From: Ancylomarina salipaludis
GTDB lineage: Bacteria > Bacteroidota > Bacteroidia > Bacteroidales > Marinifilaceae
Length of the DNA stretch: 64,000 nucleotides
NCBI RefSeq assembly: GCF_004122035.1
Contig: NZ_SAXA01000013.1
Span: 1 to 64,000, forward strand
Direction: 5' to 3'
Shown: positions 44,183 to 54,101 of the stretch, in pieces
How positions within the stretch are numbered: the first letter of the stretch is position 1
How the letters are laid out: each line of letters begins with the position of its first letter
Program-made: the position numbers and the translations under genes
The notes under the pieces: model-generated
What the model saw: the letters and a program-made list of their open reading frames with translations, nothing else
What the model was told of the DNA's origin: nothing
Databases searched by the model: none

Positions 44183-45754
44183 CTAATAGTGACTATTTCT
44201 TTCATCGAATCCCTTGAAATCTTTTAAAACATAGATTTTAAAATTATACGTTTCTGCTCCCCGGTGAAGAATCCTTCGTGTGGTAAAAGAATTTAACTCC
44301 TCAAAACTCAATTTTAGTTCGTCACCTATTGGCGCCGTACTAATATAAATTCCATAATAATCTTTATTGGCAAACTGTTCCACCCCTGGCCAAAGACTAA
44401 ATTGATTCATTCGATTATTACAATTTAAAACATAAGTTGTTGGTTGTTTATCAAGATAAAACTGCAATTCGGAACTAATGTGATAGCTATTGGAGAAAAC
44501 GAAATAGCGGGTATCGGGCATATTCGCTTTTAAAGAATCTACGTGTTGGGCAAGGCTTTGCCAACCTGTCAATTTTTTAGTAGGATCTAATTCTGCAGGT
44601 ATAATTTTCTGAATCCCCACTCTATCAAAAACCCATAGATTAGAAATAATCAAAAGCAGCATAAAGCTCGTACCAGCCATCAACGCCAACCCGCCAGTTT
44701 TCTTTTTAACCACAGCCCAGTGGGCCAAAACAACCGGAATTGCCCCGTATGCAAACATGGGCCAGTTCACATTAACACCAGATTTGCGGGTGAATGCAAC
44801 CGGTAAAAATGCAATAAAAACCAAAATTCCCGGAAGAATAAGATACAAGACTTCATCCGAAAGCTGTTTCCGAATCCACGATTTTAGAATCTTGAAATAA
44901 AACACGGCAAAGAATGGAGACAAAACAGCTATTTGGCCCAAAATATACTCCGACAGATTAAAAATTATCTTTTTAATTGGAACTGATACATCATTAGCTC
45001 CGGAAAGATGTTGAACATGACGGAAGCTTACAAAGTCGTTTTTTATATTCCAGACAAGAACTGGTAAAAGAAATAAAAGACCTATCTCAATTCCCATATA
45101 AAACTTTCTATTTCGAAAAATATGCGAATGATTAAGCAATATAAATGCACAAAGACCTGGAATTAAAAAGAGGATTGTATACTTGGAAATGATACCAAGG
45201 CCAAAGCTAATACCAAACAAAATCCAATGCTTCACAGAATCCGTTTTCAAAGCTTTCCAAAAGAAAAGCAGAGACATAAGCCAAAATAACAAAAGAAGAC
45301 TATCAGTTGTAAAAAACAGTGAAGGCACCCAAATAAAAGGCATAGCATAAGTTAGAAACGATGCAATAACAGCAGTTTTCCAATCCTGAAAAAGTTCCAA
45401 CGCAAGATAATAGCAAATCACAGCAACACCCAAGCCTATGAGAATGGCATTGACTCTAATACCGATAAGTGTATCTCCAAAAATAGAAGTCGAAACCCAG
45501 TTAAAATAGGCAATTAAGGGGGGTTTGGAATAGTAGGATAGCTGAAGGTGCCGAGACCAGATCCAATATTGCGCCTCTTCTGAATCTATTTCCAAAGGAC
45601 CATGCTGCACGTATAGAACCCTCAGAATAGTAATCAAAAAGTGTAAGGCAATAAATACAATAAAAATGGAATACCTTGATGAAAAGAAAAATGAAAATTT
45701 TTCCTCAATGAGCTTAAATAAACAACGAATATATAGTCGTATACGTTTAATCAT
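44183..45754 (-). CDS. GT39-family polyprenyl-phosphate-sugar glycosyltransferase
   Basis: 523-aa GT-C glycosyltransferase with about 11 TM helices. The first extracytoplasmic loop holds the acidic signature LEIDSEEAQYWIWSRHLQLSYYSKPPL in pieces (Asp-Ser-Glu-Glu-Ala, then KPPLIAYF), as in ArnT/PMT families that use dolichyl- or undecaprenyl-phosphate sugars. Part of the 44-50 kb envelope glycosylation cluster; the acceptor cannot be told. A 231-bp gap separates it from the epimerase upstream. Confidence 0.9.
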   Translation of the reverse strand: MIKRIRLYIRCLFKLIEEKFSFFFSSRYSIFIVFIALHFLITILRVLYVQHGPLEIDSEEAQYWIWSRHLQLSYYSKPPLIAYFNWVSTSIFGDTLIGIRVNAILIGLGVAVICYYLALELFQDWKTAVIASFLTYAMPFIWVPSLFFTTDSLLLLFWLMSLLFFWKALKTDSVKHWILFGISFGLGIISKYTILFLIPGLCAFILLNHSHIFRNRKFYMGIEIGLLFLLPVLVWNIKNDFVSFRHVQHLSGANDVSVPIKKIIFNLSEYILGQIAVLSPFFAVFYFKILKSWIRKQLSDEVLYLILPGILVFIAFLPVAFTRKSGVNVNWPMFAYGAIPVVLAHWAVVKKKTGGLALMAGTSFMLLLIISNLWVFDRVGIQKIIPAELDPTKKLTGWQSLAQHVDSLKANMPDTRYFVFSNSYHISSELQFYLDKQPTTYVLNCNNRMNQFSLWPGVEQFANKDYYGIYISTAPIGDELKLSFEELNSFTTRRILHRGAETYNFKIYVLKDFKGFDERNSHY

Positions 45755-45985
45755 AAACTAAGAAGATATGAGTCTAAATGCTTAGCTGGAGCTTTATTAA
45801 GCATCCAGCATCACTCCTTAATTTACATTTTTTTTATATTCGTGTTTTAATATTACACTCCAATTTCCACCAAAGCAACTGTAGAGACCATGAATTGCAT
45901 ATAATGCTTTTGAAAAAAAATACAACAATGACTTTCGCCACAATTTCATAAAAGAAAAAGTGACCGGTTCAGTGTAAATATTTGC

Positions 45986-46939
45986 CTAATTACAATCAAA
46001 CCACTCTACAAATCGTTTGATGCCTTCAGCAAAACTTACTTTCGGCTTGTAGCCAATTAATTTTTCCGCTCTGGAAATATCGGCATAAGTCTGTTGAACA
46101 TCACCAGCTTGCATGGGCAATCTGTCTATCAATGTTTCAACTCTGGCTTCTTTCCCTAGAACCTCAATAAGTTCACTCAAAAGTACCGGAAAGCAATTTC
46201 CTAAATTTATCGTCTCATATACAGACTGATGTGTATCCAAATAAAGACAAGCTTGAAGAATGCCACTTACTGTATCTTCAATATAGGTGTAATCTCTAGC
46301 GGTGGTTCCATCTCCAAAAACAGGAATCGATTTGCCTTCCCGCATTAAGCGCAAAAATTTGTGAATGGCTAAATCCGGGCGTTGTCTGGGACCAAAAACT
46401 GTGAAAAAACGAAGATTTATAATATCAAAACCATATAAATGATGATAGGTGTGGTTTAATAATTCACAACTCTTTTTGGTAAAGGCATAAGGCGAAATGG
46501 GCTCATCCAACTTAAAATCTTCCTGAAATGGAACACTTTCAGTATTACCATATACGGATGACGAAGATGCAAATGCCATTTTCTTGATCGACTTCTCACG
46601 CATATAAGCCAAAATATTTTGAGTTGCCGTGATATTGCTTTCAATATAACTTTGCGGATCATCAATTGAAGGTCTGACTCCTGCCTTACCAGCCAAGTGA
46701 ATAACCAAATCAACTTTCTGCACAATCTGATTAACTGGAATTTCTTTTCTCAAATCAATTTCATAAAAACTGAAATTTGTATGAGTTCTAAAACCCTCCA
46801 TATTTCGCTCTTTAATAGCTTTGGGATAAAAAGGATCAAAATTATCAAGTCCAACAACCTGATAGCCTTGTTCCAAAAGCCTTTCACATACGTGGGAACC
46901 TATAAATCCAGCACAACCCGTTACCATAATTGATTTCAT
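45986..46939 (-). CDS. NAD-dependent nucleotide-sugar epimerase (UDP-glucuronate 4-epimerase type)
   Basis: 317-aa extended SDR. The NAD motif is TGCAGFIGSHVCERLL. Catalytic Ser region is FASSSSVYG, with the Tyr-x-x-x-Lys at SPYAFTKKSCELL. GDGTTARDYTYIEDT is the typical epimerase substrate loop. The YxxxK and DNFDPFYP start favour the UDP-glucuronate 4-epimerase (GAE) group over UDP-glucose epimerases. Likely supplies the sugar donor for the neighbouring transferases. Cytoplasmic. Confidence 0.9.
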   Translation of the reverse strand: MKSIMVTGCAGFIGSHVCERLLEQGYQVVGLDNFDPFYPKAIKERNMEGFRTHTNFSFYEIDLRKEIPVNQIVQKVDLVIHLAGKAGVRPSIDDPQSYIESNITATQNILAYMREKSIKKMAFASSSSVYGNTESVPFQEDFKLDEPISPYAFTKKSCELLNHTYHHLYGFDIINLRFFTVFGPRQRPDLAIHKFLRLMREGKSIPVFGDGTTARDYTYIEDTVSGILQACLYLDTHQSVYETINLGNCFPVLLSELIEVLGKEARVETLIDRLPMQAGDVQQTYADISRAEKLIGYKPKVSFAEGIKRFVEWFDCN

Positions 46940-47074
46940 GTGATCATCTTTTAAATTTCACCATATGAAAGTTATCCCTCAGTATCTTATTGTAGGTCAA
47001 AAACTTGAGACAGGACTCTTTTCATACCTCGAAGGTTTTTTAATAAACTTTAATACGATGCTTGTAAAATATCT

Positions 47075-48715
47075 TTACTCCAAGCTTTTCGGTTTAATAA
47101 TTGACAGATACTTTCGAAATCTGGCGTCAGTCCCTCTACGGTTATTATCAAAATGTTCCAAAACTTCAATATCGACCTGATCTTTAATTTCTGTTGGCAA
47201 TATGTCTTCCGGTAATTGACTGGAAAACACAACAAAAGCCTTATTCTCCGGCAATTCAGTATTTTTTTCAAAATCCCAAGGAGTTACATTTCGACCAACT
47301 TCCCAGACCAGCTCAATTCGGAAACCATCCTCACCTATACTATAAAAATTAAGAGACTTAACCGATTCTATTTGACAAACTTCTTTAATATCTCTAAAAT
47401 TAGGATTCTTATTTATAAATTGTCCAATATGTGGCATAATGAGGCCTTGAAATGTGAAAGTCAAAAGACCAATCGCAACCAAAAGTTTAATAACATCTTT
47501 TCTTTTCCATGCCCCAAGCAGCAACATACAAATCGCTTCGAACACAACAGTCAACAACATAAAAATAACTAATGAGATATAACCCGGCTGATAAAAGAAA
47601 AAGAATAAAGCAACCGGAATTACAAAACTGACCAAGGCAATTATAAAGACATTAACACCAAACAAAATTTTATCCCATTTATCCGCCTTGTTTTCCTTAA
47701 ATATAATCAATAAATAGTTAAGATAATAGGCAACAATAAAAGCTGAAGGAATTAACACTGGAAGAAGGTAACGATCTTTCTTTTCAGGTAGTAATGAAAG
47801 CAATAAAACAGATGCTAAAGTCCATATAAGAGCCAACTTGTACCCCTTATGTTCACGAAACCGCTTTAAACCATAAGGGAATAATAAACTTGTAGTTATA
47901 AATAAAGTCCAGATGCCCGACTGAATTGGGAAATTCCAGTAGTACCAGAATGGTCTGACATGTCTGTTCATCCACGAACCTGATTCGAGTTTAGCAACCG
48001 CTGCCAGCGCTTCGGGATGCATAAAATAAATATAGATTGGCCACCAAAAGCTAATAATTAAGAAAATGAAAATACTAAGCAATAAAGGGCGCCACTTATT
48101 TACAACTGGCTTGCTACCGTATAAAGTAATGTATATCACCAAAAAGGGGAAAAGTACACTGTAAAAAGCCACGGGCCCCTTACTTAGGAATGATAAACCA
48201 AGCATCAGACCAGCCCCAATGAAGGTCATCCAATTTGGTCCCTCTTTTTGCCAGGCTTTTACCAAAAGCCAAAGGGCACCCACCATAAAGCTGTGGCAAT
48301 AAATATCCCAGGTTCCGGTCCTTCCCATATGAAAGACGTAAAAAGTCGTGGCCAAAACAAAACCCACAATCAAAGCCAGCGTTCTGTTTTTATGCAATTC
48401 GAAGGATAAAGAATAACCGAATAACACGAGTAAACTTCCCATAATTCCTGCAGGAAAACGAAGCATACTGATATTATCAATACCAAACCAGCCTCCAAAA
48501 ATCGCAGTAATCCAAGTAGGGAAAGGTGGCTTTGCCAAACGCAACTCCCCATTCATATTAGGAACAAGCCAACTTCCGTGTTCGAGCATATCACGGGCGG
48601 TAACAAAATTACGTGCCTCCATGATATTCACAAACAAACTGCCATTATTCAGGAAGAATGCAAACAAACAAACCACACTAAGTATAGTGAAATGCAACAA
48701 TCGTTTATTCTGCAT
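47075..48715 (-). CDS. ArnT-like GT39 glycosyltransferase
   Basis: 546-aa GT-C enzyme with about 11 TM. The ArnT-like first loop reads MEARNFVTARDMLEHGSW followed by LRLAKPPFPTW (Glu-Ala-Arg and the Lys-Pro-Pro motif). ArnT moves L-Ara4N from undecaprenyl phosphate to lipid A phosphate; this homologue probably moves some polyprenyl-linked sugar to lipid A or another surface lipid. Downstream of the GT2/LAB_N genes (49-bp gap to the LAB_N stop), so likely one operon. Confidence 0.9.
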   Translation of the reverse strand: MQNKRLLHFTILSVVCLFAFFLNNGSLFVNIMEARNFVTARDMLEHGSWLVPNMNGELRLAKPPFPTWITAIFGGWFGIDNISMLRFPAGIMGSLLVLFGYSLSFELHKNRTLALIVGFVLATTFYVFHMGRTGTWDIYCHSFMVGALWLLVKAWQKEGPNWMTFIGAGLMLGLSFLSKGPVAFYSVLFPFLVIYITLYGSKPVVNKWRPLLLSIFIFLIISFWWPIYIYFMHPEALAAVAKLESGSWMNRHVRPFWYYWNFPIQSGIWTLFITTSLLFPYGLKRFREHKGYKLALIWTLASVLLLSLLPEKKDRYLLPVLIPSAFIVAYYLNYLLIIFKENKADKWDKILFGVNVFIIALVSFVIPVALFFFFYQPGYISLVIFMLLTVVFEAICMLLLGAWKRKDVIKLLVAIGLLTFTFQGLIMPHIGQFINKNPNFRDIKEVCQIESVKSLNFYSIGEDGFRIELVWEVGRNVTPWDFEKNTELPENKAFVVFSSQLPEDILPTEIKDQVDIEVLEHFDNNRRGTDARFRKYLSIIKPKSLE

Positions 48716-48764
48716 GCGTTTATTTTTAGAAAAATTTTCAATTTAAATAGTAAAGCCGATTAAT

Positions 48765-49403
48765 TCAATCTGAATCTTCCTGGCTCTTATTCTTCCTTAT
48801 TAAATGTATATTTCGAGCATATATAACAACACCTAAACCCTGTCCCATCATTAAAACAGGATCTTTACGATAAATGGCATACGATAAAATCATCGCTGCA
48901 CCAAGTAAGCTTATAAGCCAAAAACCAATAGGCAGTAATGACTCACCTTTCTTTTCGGAATAAAGCCATTGGTAAATAAAACGAAAGGTAAAAATAATTT
49001 GTCCCATACTACCCCAAATCAGAAGCCAAAGTGGAATATCCTGATTGTAAAAGAGAAGATGTAATTTGCTTTCGTAATTAATAGCCATGTAAACAAAAGC
49101 GATCAGGGGACTCACTAAACAAACAAATCTGGAAATTAAGGGTAACTCTTTCCAATTCCCTTTCAATTGCAAGTTCCGAATATAGATGAAGTAAGTAATA
49201 ACTTGTCCCAGAATAATTGCAAAATCATCTCTTAATACACCATAGACAAATAAGAGCCATGCCGCTAAAATACTAAGCTGCCAGAAAATAGTTGGGGAAA
49301 GTGATTTTTTTGCATTCTCTGATTTGATCCATTGAACAATTAAACGGGCAGCAAATAAACCCTGCGCCAAAAATCCGACGCCAAAGATAAAGTAATTGCT
49401 CAT
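48765..49403 (-). CDS. LAB_N (lipid-A-disaccharide synthase N-terminal-like) membrane protein
   Basis: 212 aa with 6 predicted TM helices in two related three-helix halves. Each half has the LAB_N pattern: FLAQGLFAARLIVQWIKSE and SMGQIIFTFRFIYQWLYSEKKGESLLP, each ending in Gln-Trp-x-x-Ser-Glu. Start overlaps the GT2 stop by one base (TAATG), showing translational coupling. The family occurs with ArnC/ArnT-type genes and is thought to be a small flippase- or transporter-like partner. Confidence 0.9.
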   Translation of the reverse strand: MSNYFIFGVGFLAQGLFAARLIVQWIKSENAKKSLSPTIFWQLSILAAWLLFVYGVLRDDFAIILGQVITYFIYIRNLQLKGNWKELPLISRFVCLVSPLIAFVYMAINYESKLHLLFYNQDIPLWLLIWGSMGQIIFTFRFIYQWLYSEKKGESLLPIGFWLISLLGAAMILSYAIYRKDPVLMMGQGLGVVIYARNIHLIRKNKSQEDSD

Positions 49404-50119
49404 TATCCCTGTTTTGAAATTTCATAATCGATATATCGTTTCTTCATCCATCGATAGGCAAAACAATCGAGAAAAGGTCCTGTCAATCGGTTAAACAAAT
49501 GATACTTCGCCTCCCCGGCAATTCGTGGAAAATGACGAACGGGGATTTGTTTTACTTTTCCATTTAGCATTAATGTCAGTGCTGGAATAAAACGGTGCAT
49601 TCCCTTAAAAAAAGGCATTTTTTTTGCGTAAGACGTCTCAATAACTTTTAATGGACATCCTGTATCCTCAGCATCATCCTTAGTCATAAATCGTCTAAAA
49701 TTATTAGCGATTTTCGAACTCATTTTCTTCACAAAACTATCCTTCCTGTTTTGTCTCATACCCGTTACAAGCGCAAAATCCTTGCGATATTCCAATAACA
49801 AGTTAAAATCCTCCGGACTAGTTTGAAGATCTGAATCGATATAACCAACATAAGGACTGTGACAATGATCAATCCCCGCTTTAATAGCAGCACTCAAACC
49901 ACAATTTTTTAAAAGTGAAATGTAAGAAAACGCCTCATTTCGCTGACAAATCTGTTCAATTATTTCCTGTCCCTTATCGGTAGATCCATCATTCACGAAT
50001 AAAACCTTGGAAGGTACTAAAGCAATTTGAAGAAAGGCTGAAAGTTCACTTTCAAGTCGAAGCAGGTTCTCTTCCTCATTAAAAACAGGAACAATAATTG
50101 TAAACTCAATTTCTTCCAT
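49403..50119 (-). CDS. GT2-family glycosyltransferase (ArnC/DPM1-like)
   Basis: 238-aa cytoplasmic or membrane-associated GT-A enzyme. IIVPVFNEEENLLRLE and FVNDGSTDKG give the nucleotide site; YIDSDLQTSPED is the DxD-type metal site. KYHLFNRL sits near the C-terminus. It is close to the dolichol-phosphate mannosyltransferase/ArnC group but ends before the usual C-terminal TM pair, so polyprenyl phosphate must be reached without them or through LAB_N. First gene of the operon. Confidence 0.93.
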   Translation of the reverse strand: MEEIEFTIIVPVFNEEENLLRLESELSAFLQIALVPSKVLFVNDGSTDKGQEIIEQICQRNEAFSYISLLKNCGLSAAIKAGIDHCHSPYVGYIDSDLQTSPEDFNLLLEYRKDFALVTGMRQNRKDSFVKKMSSKIANNFRRFMTKDDAEDTGCPLKVIETSYAKKMPFFKGMHRFIPALTLMLNGKVKQIPVRHFPRIAGEAKYHLFNRLTGPFLDCFAYRWMKKRYIDYEISKQG

Positions 50120-50586
50120 TTCGATAACTCAATTAATAGGTTGTATTTGTATAGATACAAAGATCAACATCGTTAAATACACATAAAAAATGATAGGTAA
50201 GTTATAAAAAACAAGTTTGAGCTCAAACTAATACACCAGCTTTTTAAGACTTCCTAAAGAAGTACATAATCAACTATGCTATAGCATACAACAACATACA
50301 AATGTAAAAACATCCTGAAAAACAAGAATTATTGATTACATCAAATGCATGTTTTATACTTAAAAAGACATTTAATCATATCAAAATAACATTCTCATCA
50401 GAACTTTTTATCATTAGATAACAACAAATATGACGCTTCCAGAACCTCACTAATAAAAATCATAAATACACATGAAAAAGACTGCTTAATAAAGCAACCT
50501 TTTATGTTTTCCTACATCTTAGAATCAAAACCCAACCATTAATCCTATACTTAATTAAATCAATTCATTATTAAAACCTCTAACTA
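50120..50586. promoter_or_regulatory. Divergent intergenic region GT2/serpin
   Basis: 467 bp without a supported gene. It contains a perfect 16-bp palindrome AGTTTGAGCTCAAACT at 50214-50229, about 95 bases upstream of the GT2 start, a possible operator. No recognisable -33/-7 pair for the serpin gene. Confidence 0.35.
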
Positions 50587-51813
50587 ATGAAACGTATTTT
50601 ATTTTTCACATTTATGTCATCAATAATTCTTATATCCTGTAATCTTTTCAACTCGGGCGGAAAGAAACCAGCTCCCCAACCTTTTCCCGAAGATATGGAA
50701 TTGGAAGCCAAATCAGTTGTTGCATCCAATAATGAATTTGGATTTGATTTGTTCAAAAAATTGTATCAGGATAATTCAGCCGAAAACATGATGATATCAC
50801 CCACAAGTATCTCTCTTGCCTTGGCCATGACCTACAATGGCGCTGAAGGCGAAACCCAAACGGCATTTGAAAACACCCTACATCTGACTGATCTCTCACG
50901 CGATCAAATTAATACTATCTATAAAAATCTTCAGAACTACTTAAAAAGAACTGATCCAAAAATTAGACTGAACATTGCCAATTCGGTATGGAGCAAGCAG
51001 GGAACAAATGTTGAAGAAGAATTCAAAAAAAACATCCGTGAATTTTATAATGCAGAATTTCACATCAAGAATTTTTCTGACCCATCAACTCTGAATACTA
51101 TAAATAATTGGGTGGAAGATAATACCGAAGGTAAAATTCAAAATATTTTGAATAAAATTGACTCCGATGCATTCATGTATCTGATCAATGCTATTTATTT
51201 TAAGGGAGAATGGACAAATCCTTTCGACGTTAAAAACACCTATAGTGGAATATTTACCAACGAAGAAGGTGTGACTTCAACAGCTAACTACATGACTACC
51301 AGCATGCAAGCTAACCACCTGAATAATGATATTTTTACAGCCCTTGAATTGCCTTATGGAAACAAAGACTACAGCATGGTTATTCTCTTGCCGAATGAAA
51401 ACAAAAAAATAGCCGATATTGTTGATCAGCTTAACGACTCCAATTGGAATCAATGGATGAGTTCATTTTCCAGACCTGAATTAAATGTGCATCTCCCCAA
51501 ATTCAAATTTAAATACAAACAAGAGTTAAATGATGTTCTCATTCAATTGGGTTTGGAAAATCCGTTTTCTGATGCTGCAAATTTTTCAGGAATAAGTAAA
51601 GATTCACCTTTAAAAGTCTCACGTGTCATCCACCAATCCTTTATCGAAGTAAATGAAGAAGGAACTGAAGCTGCAGCAGCTACAGTTGTTCAGGTAGGTG
51701 TTACCTCAGCAGGACCACCAAATGTTATAAAACTTAACAAACCTTTCTTTTTTGCCATAAAAGAAAAACAAACCAATTCTATTGTGTTTATGGGAACTTT
51801 AAGAAAGCCGTAA
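50587..51813 (+). CDS. Serpin family protease inhibitor, lipoprotein
   Basis: 408 aa with lipobox ILISC (Cys19). Full serpin fold: NMMISPTSISLALAMTYNGA, LLPNENKKI, and the C-terminal consensus PFFFAIKEKQTNSIVFMGTLRKP. The hinge of the reactive loop is EEGTEAAAAT, with the short small residues needed for loop insertion, so it should be inhibitory. Aligned to human alpha-1-antitrypsin (GTEAAGAMFLEAIPM), the P1 position would be near the Thr before Ser-Ala-Gly, which suggests targets preferring small or beta-branched residues, perhaps elastase- or subtilase-like. Lipid-anchored outside the cytoplasm. Confidence 0.95.
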   Translation: MKRILFFTFMSSIILISCNLFNSGGKKPAPQPFPEDMELEAKSVVASNNEFGFDLFKKLYQDNSAENMMISPTSISLALAMTYNGAEGETQTAFENTLHLTDLSRDQINTIYKNLQNYLKRTDPKIRLNIANSVWSKQGTNVEEEFKKNIREFYNAEFHIKNFSDPSTLNTINNWVEDNTEGKIQNILNKIDSDAFMYLINAIYFKGEWTNPFDVKNTYSGIFTNEEGVTSTANYMTTSMQANHLNNDIFTALELPYGNKDYSMVILLPNENKKIADIVDQLNDSNWNQWMSSFSRPELNVHLPKFKFKYKQELNDVLIQLGLENPFSDAANFSGISKDSPLKVSRVIHQSFIEVNEEGTEAAAATVVQVGVTSAGPPNVIKLNKPFFFAIKEKQTNSIVFMGTLRKP

Positions 51814-51858
51814 AGGTTAACTTCAATTCATATGAATGAATAGAACATTAGAACAAAA

Positions 51859-51890
51859 AACCTCGTAAGAACAATGATCTTACGAGGTTT
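51859..51890. terminator. Bidirectional terminator serpin / TIM-barrel gene
   Basis: AACCTCGTAAGA / TCTTACGAGGTT 12-bp perfect stem with a 7-base loop, between convergent genes. On the minus side it is followed by T6 (read from AAAAAACC). Confidence 0.85.
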
Positions 51891-51907
51891 CTATCATTCA
51901 ATTATAA

Positions 51908-52906
51908 CTAAACCAATACACCCATTTGCTCTTCCAAATAGTCGTTGTAAATCGCCATGGTTGGTGTGATAAATTCATGAATCACGGTGTGCGGTTGTAT
52001 CAAATCAACAATCTCTTTCACACGTTGTGTCTGAAAAGGCAGATGCTGATCGATTTTCAAAACATGTTTTCTGGCTGAGCTGTATTTCTCCCCATGAGTA
52101 AGACTCGCCCAATCGGCGGGTAAGCCCTTACGAATTTGCTGCAACTGATAGTCTCCTGATAAACTCAAATTCAGATGCAGAGATTGAATCCGTTTTCTGA
52201 TATCAGCTGATAGTTGAGATAAGGTCTCCAAAACAAAATCAACCGCCTCATCCTCACAACGCAGTTTCGGATTGGTATTCATTAAATGGCCGGTATCCAA
52301 AACCAAATTCCATTTATCAAAATTCAGTGAAGCCGCAAAATCATCCGTTTGAGAAGAATCCTTGAAATTTAAACCCGGCCACCAAAGATTCTCAATCCCA
52401 ATCACACAAGGGGGTTCTCCATCGGAAAATTCCTGTGCTGTTCGATTTAGAAGTTCCGCAAAATTCTGTAAAACTTCCGTATCGGTATAAGTAAACTTGC
52501 GGGTAAAAGCATGTTCCAACTCCACATGAGCCGCATGCATTACCGCTTGTTTAGGCTGGTATTCTGCCGCAAGCTCCCACAATTTCTTTTGTGTGGCTAT
52601 CATCTCTCGCTGATTCCTCCCTCCGCAGCAATACTGAATATGATCATTTGGCATGGGTGGAAAATAAGCTTTCAAGCCCTGCTCCCCTTTTCGCCAAACA
52701 TCAAGCCAGGTAATCCAAAAAGGCAAATGAATACTTTTCACCAATTCCTTTGGAATTTCATCAGATGCTCGCTCATAGCCAATCAGCAATTCAAGTCCAT
52801 CTGCCTGGCTGGCTTCAATATATTTTTTCAGACCATTCCAGCCACCCTCCAAAAGGTCTAAATCTGAAGGATGCACTGAAAAGTCTACTAAATTCAAATA
52901 GTTCAT
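51908..52906 (-). CDS. Xylose-isomerase-like TIM-barrel protein
   Basis: 332 aa, AP-endonuclease-2/sugar phosphate isomerase-like barrel. Possible metal-binding residues occur in VMHAAHVELEHA, GIENLWWPG, LVLDTGHLMN and VIHEFITP (His, Glu and Asp at strand ends). The fold is used by sugar epimerases and related enzymes; substrate unknown. Monocistronic. Confidence 0.75.
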   Translation of the reverse strand: MNYLNLVDFSVHPSDLDLLEGGWNGLKKYIEASQADGLELLIGYERASDEIPKELVKSIHLPFWITWLDVWRKGEQGLKAYFPPMPNDHIQYCCGGRNQREMIATQKKLWELAAEYQPKQAVMHAAHVELEHAFTRKFTYTDTEVLQNFAELLNRTAQEFSDGEPPCVIGIENLWWPGLNFKDSSQTDDFAASLNFDKWNLVLDTGHLMNTNPKLRCEDEAVDFVLETLSQLSADIRKRIQSLHLNLSLSGDYQLQQIRKGLPADWASLTHGEKYSSARKHVLKIDQHLPFQTQRVKEIVDLIQPHTVIHEFITPTMAIYNDYLEEQMGVLV

Positions 52907-53176
52907 AATACTTACTTTAATCAGCTCAAAAATAGAATATATTTCAAAGCCAGCCCGTCATCTATTCAAAAACTTAGACGAATTGTACAAGAACAAATCC
53001 CTCCGCATCAAAGTCTGATTCTAAAAAAGAGATTAAGCAAAAAATGTCACAAAAGATGCGTACTTTTGATCTCTGATTCCCCATTACCAATGGTGAATCA
53101 TTTCAATATAATAATGACTAAGCCTTGGTTTCAACCTCGATACTGAGGCCCGTACCACATACTAAAACAAAAAAAC

Positions 53177-54022
53177 GTGAGTTTAATTGGAAAATATGCC
53201 GAACTAAAAGTTGCCAAATTGGTTGACTTTGGCGTTTACTTAACAGGAGAAGACGAAACCGAAATTCTGCTGCCAACCCGATATGTACCTGAAAAAACCC
53301 AATTGGATGATACCATCAAGGTTTTTATCTACCGCGACTCAGAAGATCGTGTAATTGCGACAACTGAAAAACCTTATGCTATTGTAGGTGAATTTGCATG
53401 GTTAAGAGCTAAAGCGGTCACCCAGGTAGGTGCCTTTCTCGATTGGGGATTGATGAAAGATTTACTTTGCCCTTTCCGTGAGCAAAAAATGAAAATGGAA
53501 GAAGGGCGTAGCTATTTGGTTTATATCTATGTTGATGAAAAAACAGGACGTATTGCAGCCACAGCTAAACTTGAACAAATTGTAAAAGATCTAAACGCTG
53601 AGTTTACCGAAGGTCAGGAAGTCAGCATTATGATTGGACATCAATCTGATTTGGGATACTCTGCCATTATCGACAACAAAGGCATGGGCATCCTTTACAA
53701 CAACGAGATTTTTGGTGCCATTCGCGAGGGTGATGTTTACAAGGCCTGGATTAAAAAAGTTCGTCCTGATGGAAAAATTGACCTTAGCCTTCAACAGCAA
53801 GGTTATCACCTGGAAGTACCACGAGTAGGTGAAGAACTGTATGAAATTCTGAAGAAAGAAAACGGATTTCTACCTTTAAACGATAAAAGTTCACCGGAAG
53901 AAATCTACGACAACTTGCAAATGAGTAAGAAAAACTTTAAAAAAGTTATTGGCTTACTTTACAAGCAACGTCTGATTACCATCGAAAAAGATGGTATACA
54001 TCTGGTTAAAACCGAAAAATAA
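53177..54022 (+). CDS. CvfB-like S1 RNA-binding-domain protein
   Basis: 281 aa from a GTG start (53177, MSLIGKYAELKVAKLV). Three S1-type segments: residues 1-60 (KLVDFGVYLTGEDETEILLP), 66-135 (GAFLDWGLMKDLLCPFREQ) and 140-215 (YNNEIFGAIREGDVYKAWIKKVRP-type), then a winged-helix-like end (IGLLYKQRLITIEKDGIHLV), the domain order of CvfB. CvfB influences virulence or translation in other bacteria; here it probably binds RNA. Upstream ~270 bp with no clear promoter. Confidence 0.92.
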   Translation: MSLIGKYAELKVAKLVDFGVYLTGEDETEILLPTRYVPEKTQLDDTIKVFIYRDSEDRVIATTEKPYAIVGEFAWLRAKAVTQVGAFLDWGLMKDLLCPFREQKMKMEEGRSYLVYIYVDEKTGRIAATAKLEQIVKDLNAEFTEGQEVSIMIGHQSDLGYSAIIDNKGMGILYNNEIFGAIREGDVYKAWIKKVRPDGKIDLSLQQQGYHLEVPRVGEELYEILKKENGFLPLNDKSSPEEIYDNLQMSKKNFKKVIGLLYKQRLITIEKDGIHLVKTEK

Positions 54023-54030
54023 AAAAACTG

Positions 54031-54078
54031 AAAGAGACAATAGCAAGATTAAACCCTTTCATTGTCTCTTTTTTTTTA
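54031..54078 (+). terminator. Terminator directly upstream of the C69 gene
   Basis: AAAGAGACAAT (54031-54041) / ATTGTCTCTTT (54061-54071) 11-bp stem with a 19-base loop and T9 ending. It lies between the CvfB stop (54022) and the C69 ATG (54102), 24 bases before that ATG. Confidence 0.85.
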
Positions 54079-54101
54079 ATACACAACCAACTAACACAAT
54101 C

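Noticed and set aside
53991-54101. Longer N-terminus of the C69 dipeptidase starting at 53991
   Set aside because: It overlaps the CvfB gene and crosses a strong terminator, and the leader peptide begins at 54102.
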